The notes under the pieces: generated by a model
Told to the model about the DNA's origin: nothing
The model's input: the letters and a program-made list of their open reading frames with translations, nothing else
The model's database searches: none
Made by a program: the position numbers and the translations under genes
Assembly (NCBI GenBank): GCA_039029315.1
Contig: JBCCGK010000185.1
Span: 1 to 12,729, forward strand
Source: JBCCCJ01 sp039029315
Lineage (GTDB): Bacteria > Bacteroidota > Bacteroidia > J057
Direction: 5' to 3'
DNA: 12,729 nt
Shown here: in pieces, positions 6,271 through 12,729 of the stretch
Position numbering within the stretch: position 1 is the stretch's first letter
How the letters are laid out: every line of letters begins with the position of its first letter

Positions 6271-8307
6271 ATGAAATGTTTCCCTCATACTCCTCTGGAC
6301 ATTCTTTTTTTTCTGGCATTCCTGATCGCGTGCACATCAGGCATCTCCCAAACAGCAGAACTTGACAGCCTAAAAGCAACCTTATCAGTGGCCGAAAGCG
6401 ACTCTTTTCTGGCAAGTTCTCTGGCGCATATTGGGATCAAACACAGCTTGCGTTCTGAAAAAGACTCTGCCGAAAAATATTTTAGACAAGGCATGATACT
6501 TTGCCAGACACTTCCCGGCCCTCAACCCACAGCGTCCTTATACAAAAACTTTGGCACACATTTTTTCCTCTTTGGCGCATATGATTCAGCTGAGTGTTAT
6601 TATCAAGCGGGATTGAATCGTTTGAAAAGAAATAAATTAAAAGGAGTGGAATGGGCGAACATCTTGTTGGGCCTGGGAAATATTGCCAGTTATCGAGATG
6701 ATGTCCAGAAGGCCATTGATTATTGGATAGAGGCCGCGGGGCTACATGATAGCTTGAATGTCCCAATCAAAAATCTGAAGGTGTTTGCCAATCTCGGAAG
6801 TGCTTTTTCCATGCTCCAACACTTTGATCGTTCAGAATATTATTTTGCCAAGGCGATTCCGCTGGCAGAAAAGAAAGGAGATCTGCGGGCATTGACAATC
6901 TGTTATGGAGGATTGGGGGGAATTTATGAGAAACAACGTAGATGGGCAAAGGCCGATTCCTGCTTTCAAGAATGTCTGGAACTTGCCCAGCAATTGAAGG
7001 AAGCGCGTCCCTATCGATTGGCATACTTTGGGAGGGGAAAAATACTGCTGGGTCAGGAGCGATATGAGGAAGCCATTCAGCAGTTCCAGCTATCTCTTCA
7101 ATACGCCAGTTCAAACTATGATCAAGCCCTGGCCTATTTGCGTATAGGGATGGCTCAACACCAACTCGGGCTATATGCACACGCAGACCAAAGCTATTTG
7201 CTTGCTCAGCAGCTTTTTCAGGAAGCTGGCGTCATCGATAACATCATCGAACTATGGAAACATATAACAGAAAACAAGGTCAGGCAAGGAGATTTTGAAG
7301 CTGCATTTGAGTATTTCCAACGCTACTATCGCAAAGCTGATTCCATGGCTCAGGAGAAATCGAAGCAACGATATGAAGAAGTAGAAACAAAGTTCAGAAC
7401 CGAACAACAAAAACTGGAAAATCTGAGACTTCAATCTGCCAATACACAACAAAAATTAGAACTTCAACATGCTCAAGCTCAAGCCAGACAACGATTATTG
7501 TTGGTGGTTCTATTAATTGGGCTGCTACTGGGTCTGTTAATTGGCTTTGTATTATATCGCAGATCTACCGAACAAAAACGCAGGATCGCAGAGCAGGCTG
7601 CTCAATTGCACAGAAGACAAATCGAGCATTTGCAGCAAACCCAAAAAATCGCAGCGATGCAGGCCATGGTTGCTGGACAGGAAACCGAGCGACACCGATT
7701 GGCCAGAGATTTACATGATTCACTTGGAGGCTTATTGTCTTCCGTGCAATTGAATTTTGCAAGGTCAGCGGAAAACAGGCTTGAGAGTCAAGAAGATGAA
7801 TCATTCAGTAAAGCGATGCTATTGTTACAAAAGGCAAGCAAAGAGATCCGGGATACCGCTCACAACCTCATGCCAGCCAATTTGATGAATTTTGGATTGA
7901 TTGCTGCCTTGGAGGATTTTTTTGAGGAAATTAATTTTGCCGAAACCCTCTCTATCGAATTCCAGCCCTATGGCATGGACAGTCGCTTGCCAGACATCTA
8001 TGAGCGATCTCTGTACAGAATCATCCAAGAGTTACTCAACAATATTCTCAAACATGCTCAGGCCAAAGAAGTCTTGATTCAGTTATTCAAAAAAGGAGAT
8101 CGCCTGCATCTGACAGTTGAGGATGATGGCATTGGCTTTGATCTGGATCAGGTATCTCAAGGACCACATTTTGGGTTGAATACGCTCAGATCCAGGGTCG
8201 ATTTTCTGAATGGAAGCCTGGATATTGATTCTCAACCAGACAAAGGCACTTCGATCTATATGGAATTTTATCTCAACGATTATGATACGTTTACTCGTCG
8301 TGGATGA
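6271..8307 (+). CDS. TPR-containing sensor histidine kinase (HisKA_3 class)
   Basis: This is a membrane sensor kinase of a two-component system. It begins with a signal peptide (about 1-27, ILFFLAFLIACTSGISQ). A long periplasmic sensor follows (30-350), built of tetratricopeptide-like helical pairs such as KDSAEKYFRQGM, YDSAECYYQAGL, FDRSEYYFAKAI, WAKADSCFQECL and YEEAIQQFQLSL. A charged coiled coil (360-405) leads to a transmembrane helix (409-429) and a second coiled coil. The kinase core has ETERHRLARDLHDSLGG, with H482 the likely phosphorylated His, typical of HisKA_3 kinases. The HATPase domain shows ELLNNILKHA (N box, 587-596), DDGIGF (618-623) and HFGLNTLRSR (633-642). The TPR sensor probably binds a protein or peptide, but the signal is unknown. 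The gene overlaps the regulator by 26 bases, so the two are almost certainly one operon. Confidence 0.93.
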   Translation: MKCFPHTPLDILFFLAFLIACTSGISQTAELDSLKATLSVAESDSFLASSLAHIGIKHSLRSEKDSAEKYFRQGMILCQTLPGPQPTASLYKNFGTHFFLFGAYDSAECYYQAGLNRLKRNKLKGVEWANILLGLGNIASYRDDVQKAIDYWIEAAGLHDSLNVPIKNLKVFANLGSAFSMLQHFDRSEYYFAKAIPLAEKKGDLRALTICYGGLGGIYEKQRRWAKADSCFQECLELAQQLKEARPYRLAYFGRGKILLGQERYEEAIQQFQLSLQYASSNYDQALAYLRIGMAQHQLGLYAHADQSYLLAQQLFQEAGVIDNIIELWKHITENKVRQGDFEAAFEYFQRYYRKADSMAQEKSKQRYEEVETKFRTEQQKLENLRLQSANTQQKLELQHAQAQARQRLLLVVLLIGLLLGLLIGFVLYRRSTEQKRRIAEQAAQLHRRQIEHLQQTQKIAAMQAMVAGQETERHRLARDLHDSLGGLLSSVQLNFARSAENRLESQEDESFSKAMLLLQKASKEIRDTAHNLMPANLMNFGLIAALEDFFEEINFAETLSIEFQPYGMDSRLPDIYERSLYRIIQELLNNILKHAQAKEVLIQLFKKGDRLHLTVEDDGIGFDLDQVSQGPHFGLNTLRSRVDFLNGSLDIDSQPDKGTSIYMEFYLNDYDTFTRRG

Positions 8308-8914
8308 TCACCCCATCGTGATCGACGGAATTCGGCAGGTATTTCAGGAGACAGAAGATATTTTGATGATGGGAGAAGCCCTCTCTGCTCGTGAGGCATT
8401 GGCTTTTTTGGAGAATCATCCCATAGATGTCATCATTCTAGACATCAGTCTCCCTGATATGAACGGGATGAAACTCTGCAAGAAAATCCTCTCTCTTTTT
8501 CCCCATATTCACATCATAGGCTTAACGACTTATGAAGAGACAAGCTTTATTTCTCGCATGATCAAAAATGGGGCAAAGGGCTATTTATTCAAAAATTCTC
8601 CCAAAGAAGAATTGATTCAAGCGGTGCGTACAGTCGCTGCCGGGGCAAGCTATCTAACAAAAGCCGTCAACGAAAAACTGATAGCCAAGGCCTTGAATAA
8701 ACGAGAACTTGGTAGGTTCATTCCCAAACTGACCAGAAGAGAGGCAGAAGTATTGGAGTTGATCGTGGAAGAACTCACGACACAAGAAATCGCTGATCGC
8801 CTCTGTCTGAGCAATAGCACCATAGAAACGCATCGCATGCACTTAACTGCGAAATTAGGGGCACGGAATACAGCTGGCCTCGTCAAAAATGCCATGATGT
8901 ATGGGTTGATTTAA
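8282..8914 (+). CDS. NarL/FixJ-type response regulator with LuxR HTH
   Basis: This is the cognate response regulator of the upstream kinase. The receiver domain (about 1-120) has the acidic pair D8-D9 in VVDDHP, the phosphoacceptor D54 in VIILDISLPDMNG, the LTTY switch region (81-84) and K104 in KGYLFKNS. The C-terminal LuxR-type helix-turn-helix spans about 148-210 (KLTRREAEVLELI, TTQEIADRLCLSNSTIETHR, KLGARNTAGLV), so it should act as a phosphorylation-dependent transcription factor. The ATG at 8282 is chosen because the protein then begins MIRLLVVDDHP as the family does; an in-frame ATG at 8210 would add 24 residues lying inside the kinase gene. The 210-residue length is typical. The overlap suggests translational coupling. 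Targets are not visible. Confidence 0.95.
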   Translation: MIRLLVVDDHPIVIDGIRQVFQETEDILMMGEALSAREALAFLENHPIDVIILDISLPDMNGMKLCKKILSLFPHIHIIGLTTYEETSFISRMIKNGAKGYLFKNSPKEELIQAVRTVAAGASYLTKAVNEKLIAKALNKRELGRFIPKLTRREAEVLELIVEELTTQEIADRLCLSNSTIETHRMHLTAKLGARNTAGLVKNAMMYGLI

Positions 8915-8958
8915 TAACTCACAGCAGCCTGAACTGACTGCCCATAGAGTTAGATTTT
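8915..8958 (+). terminator. Weak candidate terminator after the two-component operon
   Basis: TAACTC (8915-8920) and GAGTTA (8947-8952) pair perfectly around a long loop, followed by GATTTTC. The inner part has weak CAG/CTG pairing only. The T-run has four bases, so termination here would be inefficient. It lies in the 115-base gap facing the convergent pyrD end. Confidence 0.25.
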
Positions 8959-9029
8959 CAGACATTCGGGATGACAAGGGAAGCTGCACTTGCTTCTCCA
9001 AAGAAGAGCAGATTGGAGGAATTGCCTGC

Positions 9030-10058
9030 TCAGGAGAGGTGTTTCAGGATACGTTTTACAAAGCCTGGACCTTCATAAACAAAACCTGTATAAATCTGAA
9101 CGAGGCTAGCCCCAGCTTTCAATCGTGCTTGCGCATCTGCTGGCGACATGATTCCTCCCACACTGATGAGCGGGAGTTTACCTTCGGATTTTTCAGATAA
9201 ATACCTCAAGACTTCCTCAGAACGATTCCTCAATGGCTTTCCACTCAATCCCCCGGCTCCAATGTCTTCCAGCTCGGCATTCGAGGTCTCCAAGCCTTGT
9301 CGGCTGATCGTCGTATTGGTGGCAATCAGGCCGTCTAGTTGGGTGGTGGCGGCAACCTCCAGAATATCATCCAGTTGCTCTTCAGTTAGATCAGGAGCGA
9401 TTTTCAGCAAAAGAGGTTTGGGGGTGGGGCGTGCGTGGTTATTGCTCTGCAAGCTTGTTAGTAGATCAGTCAGAGGTTCTTTTTCCTGCAAACTCCGCAA
9501 ACCCGGTGTATTGGGGGAACTGACATTGACAACAAAATAGTCTACATAGGGAAACAAAGCCTCAAAACACCGCATATAATCATCCACGGCCTGTTCATTT
9601 GGGGTATCTTTGTTTTTTCCAATGTTGGCCCCAACAATCAGGTTTCCTCGATTCATATTTTTCAAACGGGCCACCATCGCTTCTACTCCCCCATTGTTGA
9701 ATCCCATGCGATTGATCACCGCCTTGTCTTTGGGAAGGCGAAACAGCCGCTTCTTGGGGTTTCCTACTTGTGGCCGGGGAGTAACTGTCCCCAATTCCAC
9801 AAAGCCGAAGCCAAAGTTTTGCCATTTCTCTCCCACCAAAGCATCCTTGTCAAATCCGGCAGCAAGTCCTACCGGGTTCTGAAAGGAGAGGCCCCACAAT
9901 TCTTTTGACAGCTTGGGTTTTTGTGTCGCGTATATGCCCCTGAATAAGGATGGAAGGACAGGGAATGCAAATGAGATACGCAATAAGCGAAAACTCAGAT
10001 GATGAATCCTCTCTGGATCTATCAGGAACAGAAGAGGTCGGATGAGCAGTTTGTACAT
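9030..10058 (-). CDS. pyrD: Dihydroorotate dehydrogenase (quinone), class 2
   Basis: This membrane-associated flavoenzyme of pyrimidine synthesis oxidises dihydroorotate to orotate and passes electrons to quinone. The start is taken at the ATG 10056-10058, giving MYKLLIRPLLFLIDPERIHH, the usual N-terminal quinone-binding helix of class 2 enzymes; an ATG at 10109 would add 17 Phe-rich residues not found in the family. With this start the protein has 342 residues, as expected (336 in E. coli). FMN and substrate motifs are GLAAGFDKDA (K71), FVELGTVTPRPQ, NRMGFNN, VVNVSSPNTPGLR (catalytic Ser near 181, the class 2 hallmark), LLKIAPDL (K219), ATNTTISR, GGLSG, ISVGGI and YTGFVYEGP. The His-rich lipoprotein gene lies 112 bases upstream in the same direction; no strong terminator separates them, so read-through is possible. 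Confidence 0.96.
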   Translation of the reverse strand: MYKLLIRPLLFLIDPERIHHLSFRLLRISFAFPVLPSLFRGIYATQKPKLSKELWGLSFQNPVGLAAGFDKDALVGEKWQNFGFGFVELGTVTPRPQVGNPKKRLFRLPKDKAVINRMGFNNGGVEAMVARLKNMNRGNLIVGANIGKNKDTPNEQAVDDYMRCFEALFPYVDYFVVNVSSPNTPGLRSLQEKEPLTDLLTSLQSNNHARPTPKPLLLKIAPDLTEEQLDDILEVAATTQLDGLIATNTTISRQGLETSNAELEDIGAGGLSGKPLRNRSEEVLRYLSEKSEGKLPLISVGGIMSPADAQARLKAGASLVQIYTGFVYEGPGFVKRILKHLS

Positions 10059-10170
10059 GAATCGGTGAAAGAGAAAGAAGAAAAAAGGGGAATAAGAATA
10101 GATTGACATAAGTTCGACAGGCGTTCACTGATGGCTTCCTTATTCCCCCTTGGATCGGTTGGACAAAAAA

Positions 10171-10971
10171 TCAGCTGTCAGCGGGAGCCAGAGTAACTGT
10201 TCTACTAACAGAATTAAAAGGTCCAGGAATCAGATTTCCGGCACCATCAATCAATTCCAGTTTGATCGTTACCTCTCCCATCGGCAAGCCTTCAATGACA
10301 TAAGGCTTCCATTCTGTGAGCATGAATTCTTGGCCGTTGATGACTGCACGAACGTTGTTGCCATCTTCTGAAAGATCAGTATTCAAAAGAAAGAAGTCCA
10401 ATAGGAGTTTTTTGGTATCATCCCCTTTGTAGGTTCCCTTCGGGCGGCTGTAGAACATATGCTGGGTAGATAGGTCTGCTTGTTCTCCCTCACCCATTTG
10501 TGTTACGACAAAAGACGAGGCCTCTCCCATATTTTTCACACTTTCATGATAGGAGCGCGACAAGAAGGCCAAAACGACATGATTGCCTGCTTCTGCCAGT
10601 TTATCAGAAGAGAATGTGGGATCATAATGAGCAGAGTAAGGACCATTGTCCACGATGAAGTGGATGTGTTGGCCTTTACCAGAATTGGCCAGTCCCAGTT
10701 GTGCATCGGTTTGCGCACCGAGTTCATATCCTTCTACCTTGAAATCAAAATTATACGCTCCATTTTCGCCAGCAGAGAAACTATTCAGGCTGAGGGAAGC
10801 TCCATGGAACTGTGGAGACCCTTCCAAGGCGGTTAAGGTGATGTCATGATCCCCTTCCTCACCATGGTGGTCAGCGTGCGCCTGATCTTCCTCATGACTA
10901 TGACCGCCGCCACAGCTGTATACAAACATCAGCATACTGAAAATACCGACAAATAGGCCTAGATACTTCAT
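10171..10971 (-). CDS. His-rich lipoprotein, unknown function
   Basis: I recognise no firm family. The product is a 266-residue lipoprotein: a hydrophobic signal (LGLFVGIFSMLMFVYSC) ends in the acylated Cys at residue 20. Immediately after it is a His/Asp/Glu-rich tail (GGGHSHEEDQAHADHHGEEG, continuing DHD), a likely metal-binding or flexible linker. The body appears to be two or three beta-rich modules. One has GKGQHIHFIVDNGPYSAHYD, HVVLAFLSRSYHESVKN and further His residues; a C-terminal module ends GPFNSVSRTVTL in an Ig-like pattern. The paired H-I-H and conserved-looking His residues suggest a second metal site, but this is inference. Similar Bacteroidota proteins have been given unreliable labels such as phosphopeptide-binding. 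A good promoter lies 62-91 bases upstream, and pyrD follows downstream. Confidence 0.8.
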   Translation of the reverse strand: MKYLGLFVGIFSMLMFVYSCGGGHSHEEDQAHADHHGEEGDHDITLTALEGSPQFHGASLSLNSFSAGENGAYNFDFKVEGYELGAQTDAQLGLANSGKGQHIHFIVDNGPYSAHYDPTFSSDKLAEAGNHVVLAFLSRSYHESVKNMGEASSFVVTQMGEGEQADLSTQHMFYSRPKGTYKGDDTKKLLLDFFLLNTDLSEDGNNVRAVINGQEFMLTEWKPYVIEGLPMGEVTIKLELIDGAGNLIPGPFNSVSRTVTLAPADS

Positions 10972-11032
10972 TGGATTATTTTAGTTCGGAATGAAAAATA
11001 ATATGAGTCAAACTCAAGGTTGTAACTGCGGG

Positions 11033-11062
11033 CAAAGGTAGCAAAACCCTATTGAATGCAAA
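11033..11062 (-). promoter_or_regulatory. Bacteroidota-type promoter for the His-rich lipoprotein
   Basis: On the minus strand, TTTG (11059-11062) is followed after 18 bases by TACCTTTG (11033-11040), an exact TAnnTTTG match identical to the tRNA-Val element. Transcription would start near 11027, leaving a leader of about 55 bases. The -33 box overlaps the T-run of the preceding terminator, so the two signals are packed together. Confidence 0.72.
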
Positions 11063-11083
11063 AGCCTCTCCTGTTGGAGAGGC
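11060..11083 (-). terminator. Compact hairpin terminator (minus direction)
   Basis: GCCTCTCC (11064-11071) and GGAGAGGC (11076-11083) form a perfect 8-pair, GC-rich stem with a four-base loop. On the minus strand it is followed by TTTT. It lies 58 bases past the stop of the ORF at 11142-11477 and would end transcription arriving from there, just before the lipoprotein promoter. The T-run is short. Confidence 0.62.
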
Positions 11084-11141
11084 CTCTTTGGAAAAAGATG
11101 TATTGAGATACCGGTTATACAAAAAGGATGTGTTGTGCTGA

Positions 11142-11477
11142 TTAAGAAGCTTTGTGTTTCATGGTTTGAAAGAAGGAGATCTGCTCTCCCCAAGAGAGGG
11201 CGCGGTTGTTCGCCCGTCGAAATAAGGCATTAGAAATGATGCCTGAAGATTGAGCTGTAGGTACGGATGAAGGTGATGTTTCAGATTTTGACCATTTTCT
11301 CAGCCGTAAAGGAGCATAGTTCCTCTGTAAAGCTGAAGGCATGGAAGAATGAGATTGTTGTGTGTCTGCCATCTCATTTTTTCCATAAAAACGGCTATGT
11401 CCCCGGTTAACATAGACTCTGGAAAATCCCTTGAAAAAGGTAGTGTGTTCAAAAATTAAATGGTTGAGTGATTTCAT
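11142..11477 (-). CDS. Hypothetical small protein, doubtful
   Basis: A 111-residue ORF with no recognised domain. It is Ser-, Arg- and Lys-rich (for example LRLRKWSKSETSPSS and RRANNRALSWGEQ), with no signal peptide or membrane helix. In its favour, it is the only sizeable ORF in a 670-base gap and a clear terminator follows in the right orientation. Against it, there is no TAnnTTTG promoter upstream, the composition is low in hydrophobic core residues, and I see no start-specific signal. The stretch could instead be untranslated RNA ending at the hairpin. Confidence 0.35.
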   Translation of the reverse strand: MKSLNHLIFEHTTFFKGFSRVYVNRGHSRFYGKNEMADTQQSHSSMPSALQRNYAPLRLRKWSKSETSPSSVPTAQSSGIISNALFRRANNRALSWGEQISFFQTMKHKAS

Positions 11478-11542
11478 GAGTATAGTTGGTTAATAACATC
11501 CTTTATCAGATAGTAGATCCAGGAAAAGAAATGTTACCGCAG

Positions 11543-11558
11543 AAAAAAAAAAAAAAAA
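11543..11558. repeat. Homopolymer tract A16
   Basis: Sixteen consecutive A on the plus strand, about 85 bases before the LytTR start codon. TACGTTTT, one mismatch from the -7 consensus, begins four bases later, so the tract would sit where the -33 box and an upstream A-rich element belong. Such tracts change length easily by slippage; an effect on expression is speculative. Confidence 0.6.
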
Positions 11559-11640
11559 TGTTTACGTTTTGTCAGACTTACGGACCAATTGATGAATCTC
11601 AGCAAGTCCCAACGTAAGCAGTACAATCAACCCCATAAAC

Positions 11641-12147
11641 ATGCAAGTTTCTACTGGAATTTCGTCACGTCCATTCTTTGAGAACCAACCAGAACTACAT
11701 TCTTTATTACAGCTTATTCAGACACATTCTTCTCTACTTCAGGATACACCAGAAATGTTGACCAAACTGCTGAAGCCACTTTTGTCATCATTTAGCAGAG
11801 ATAGAAAGAAAATCCTCCTCCCGGAAGGGCATGGATTTACCTTGATCGATGAATCGGATGTTTTATACCTGGAAGCAGACGGTTCCTATACAAAAGTGAT
11901 ATTAAGGGATGGGCAACAATTCCTGGTATCAAGGGCCTTAAAGGAGTTTGTGGATTTACTGAGTCCCATGTACTTTGAGCGAATTCACAAATCTCACATC
12001 ATCAACCTGCGCTACCTAAAAACCTATTCTCGCTTGCAGGGAGGTTGCGTTATCATGGAAGATGGAACCGAACTATTGATTTCACGGCGTAGACTCAGTG
12101 GATTTTTATCCAAAATGTCTACCATCACACTTTCTTTTGCCAAATAG
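11641..12147 (+). CDS. Stand-alone LytTR-domain transcriptional regulator
   Basis: This 168-residue protein has a LytTR DNA-binding domain over its C-terminal 100 or so residues: GFTLIDESDVLYLEADGSYT, KVILRDGQQFLVSRALKEF, MYFERIHKSHIINLRYLKTY and ELLISRRRLSGF are the conserved strands and loops of the family (the RIHKSHIIN segment contains the typical R-x-H-(R/K)-S-x-(I/L)-(V/I)-N signature). The first 55 residues are helical and polar (FENQPELHSLLQLIQTH, PEMLTKLLKPLLSSF) and do not form a receiver: no Asp pocket or Lys switch is present. It therefore lacks the usual AlgR/AgrA phosphorylation input. No histidine kinase of the LytS type is adjacent. A strong terminator follows at 12208. The start ATG at 11641 is the first available; a weak promoter may lie near 11563. 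Confidence 0.9.
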   Translation: MQVSTGISSRPFFENQPELHSLLQLIQTHSSLLQDTPEMLTKLLKPLLSSFSRDRKKILLPEGHGFTLIDESDVLYLEADGSYTKVILRDGQQFLVSRALKEFVDLLSPMYFERIHKSHIINLRYLKTYSRLQGGCVIMEDGTELLISRRRLSGFLSKMSTITLSFAK

Positions 12148-12207
12148 GACAGATCTACTCACTAAAGCAAAACACACTTTTACTCAACTCAACCTTGAGA
12201 ACCTGGT

Positions 12208-12239
12208 GGCGGCGGAGCAATCCGTCGCCCATTTTTTTT
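12208..12239 (+). terminator. Strong rho-independent terminator of the LytTR gene
   Basis: GGCGGCGGA (12208-12216) pairs with TCCGTCGCC (12221-12229), nine pairs including one G-T, around a stable GCAA tetraloop. Eight T follow (12232-12239). It is 60 bases past the LytTR stop and correctly oriented. Confidence 0.93.
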
Positions 12240-12487
12240 GCGTACAGCTTCTATTGAGTCTAGCCATCTGTCGTGGGAATATTGGCGGTCAATGACAAGA
12301 GCTCCCATCGCTTCTCTTCCTCAACATCGAGAGATAGATAGGTAAGGCATATTGGTTATAGACAGCTTGAACTATATCGCATGATCGGAAAAACATTGTA
12401 AGAAGTTAGTTTGACTTTGGCCAAAATGGGAATTCAAATTTCTTTCATACACTTTTATCAGTTTAGGCGAGCTGGCCCCCAAAATTC
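12240..12487. other. Non-coding stretch without recognised features
   Basis: No ORF with protein-like composition, no RNA gene and no clear promoter is visible between the LytTR terminator and the tandem repeat. A 67-codon minus-strand frame (12372-12575) crosses the repeats, encodes a duplicated peptide because of them, and is not accepted as a gene. Confidence 0.6.
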
Positions 12488-12535
12488 GGCAGCGCACCAG
12501 ACCAACCGATTGGCAGCGCACCAGACCATCCGATT
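12488..12535. repeat. 24-bp tandem duplication
   Basis: Two adjacent 24-base units (12488-12511 and 12512-12535) differ at one base. Each begins GGCAGCGCACCAGACC and ends CCGATT; the variable base is A in the first and T in the second copy. GGCGG after the second copy looks like the start of a third unit. It directly precedes the hairpin element at 12541 and is GC-rich against AT-rich surroundings, as the GC-rich block before the first hairpin (1622-1680) is. Confidence 0.85.
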
Positions 12536-12540
12536 GGCGG

Positions 12541-12588
12541 TTTTTGCGCAACTTTTTGGCGGCAAAAAGTTGCAAAGAAATCTAAAAA
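12541..12588. repeat. Second REP-like hairpin element
   Basis: GCAACTTTTTG (12548-12558) and CAAAAAGTTGC (12563-12573) form a perfect 11-pair stem with the loop GCGG, flanked by TTTTT (12541-12545) and AAAAA (12584-12588). The plan (T-run, xxACTTTTTx stem, short loop, xAAAAAGTxx, A-run) matches the element at 1716-1763 although the exact bases differ. It probably belongs to the same family of dispersed palindromes. Confidence 0.65.
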
Positions 12589-12629
12589 CAAAGGAAAATA
12601 AAAAATGTACGGTCGTGAATAAATTTTCA

Positions 12630-12729
12630 ATGAGAATTAATCAACATCACCTAAAAACAGCGAAGTTCATTAATTCAAAAAGACGGTTTCCAGAGCATAT
12701 GGGAGGATTTTTCTCCTGTAAAAAATGGA
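12630..12729 (+). CDS. Possible ORF start running off the right edge
   Basis: From the ATG at 12630 the frame stays open for 33 codons to the window end. The visible product begins MRINQHHLKTAKFINSK and includes MGGFFSCKKW. It is too short to identify. No promoter consensus was found upstream, and the AT-rich context makes a 33-codon open frame only mildly unusual. A later in-frame ATG (starting GGFFSCKKW) is an alternative start. Confidence 0.22.
   Translation, partial: MRINQHHLKTAKFINSKRRFPEHMGGFFSCKKW

Noticed and set aside
6767..7180. 137-codon minus-strand ORF inside the kinase gene
   Set aside because: It is a shadow of the TPR coding frame with no domain features.
8210..8281. Upstream start for the response regulator
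   Set aside because: It lies within the kinase coding region and adds residues that precede the normal receiver start MIRLLVVDDHP.
10059..10109. Upstream start for pyrD (Phe-rich 17-residue extension)
   Set aside because: Class 2 enzymes start with a helix like MYKLLIRPLLFLIDPE; the extension looks like leader sequence.
12372..12575. 67-codon minus-strand ORF over the tandem repeat
   Set aside because: The peptide repeat LVRCQSVG/LVRCRILG arises from the 24-bp duplication, and the start lies in the hairpin element.

Overview
The window looks like chromosomal DNA from a member of the Bacteroidota, probably a Cytophagia- or Saprospiria-type organism. Three upstream regions carry the Bacteroidota -7 promoter element TAnnTTTG (TACCTTTG before the tRNA, TACCTTTG before the His-rich lipoprotein, TATCTTTG before the sensor kinase). 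The gene content also fits that phylum: a DUF4349 lipoprotein, a TPR histidine kinase with a HisKA_3 core and NarL-type partner, a LytTR regulator, a class 2 PyrD and an IS5-type transposase. The lineage is inferred; there is no rRNA or other decisive marker.

Region 1 (1-1362) is a decayed mobile-element zone. An IS5-family transposase C-terminus enters from the left edge on the plus strand. Its reading frame continues past the end of recognisable transposase sequence into the antisense of older material. That material reads on the minus strand as at least three broken pieces: a RecA/RadA-like ATPase tail (263-478), an unrecognised coding-like piece (479-591) and a KilA-N domain protein with an internal stop (592-1062). 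Inverted repeats and a further coding-like scrap (1157-1307) follow. The zone ends at the 3' side of a tRNA-Val(UAC) gene (1362-1436, minus), which has its own promoter and terminator. This layout suggests an old element integrated at the tRNA, but no attachment-site duplication is visible.

Region 2 (1440-6130) is mostly housekeeping. kptA (RNA 2'-phosphotransferase) sits directly after a REP-like hairpin element and converges, stop codon against stop codon, on a DUF4349 lipoprotein gene. Divergent from the lipoprotein gene is tpiA (triosephosphate isomerase), followed by a secreted M28 metallopeptidase. A small membrane protein gene on the minus strand overlaps the peptidase 3' end by 26 bases.

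Region 3 (6240-8914) is a two-component system: a periplasmic-TPR sensor kinase of the HisKA_3 class and a NarL/FixJ-type response regulator whose genes overlap by 26 bases.

Region 4 (9030-11480, minus) holds pyrD (quinone-dependent dihydroorotate dehydrogenase), an upstream His-rich lipoprotein gene with a good promoter, and a doubtful small ORF ending in a strong hairpin terminator.

Region 5 (11540-12729) has an A16 tract, a stand-alone LytTR DNA-binding protein with a strong terminator, then about 500 bases of non-coding DNA. The latter contains a 24-bp tandem duplication and a second REP-like hairpin resembling the one before kptA. A possible ORF start runs off the right edge.

I see no clear new defence or biosynthetic system. 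The points most worth checking are the tRNA-linked decayed element, the dispersed hairpin family, the kptA leader hairpin, and the unrecognised lipoprotein.
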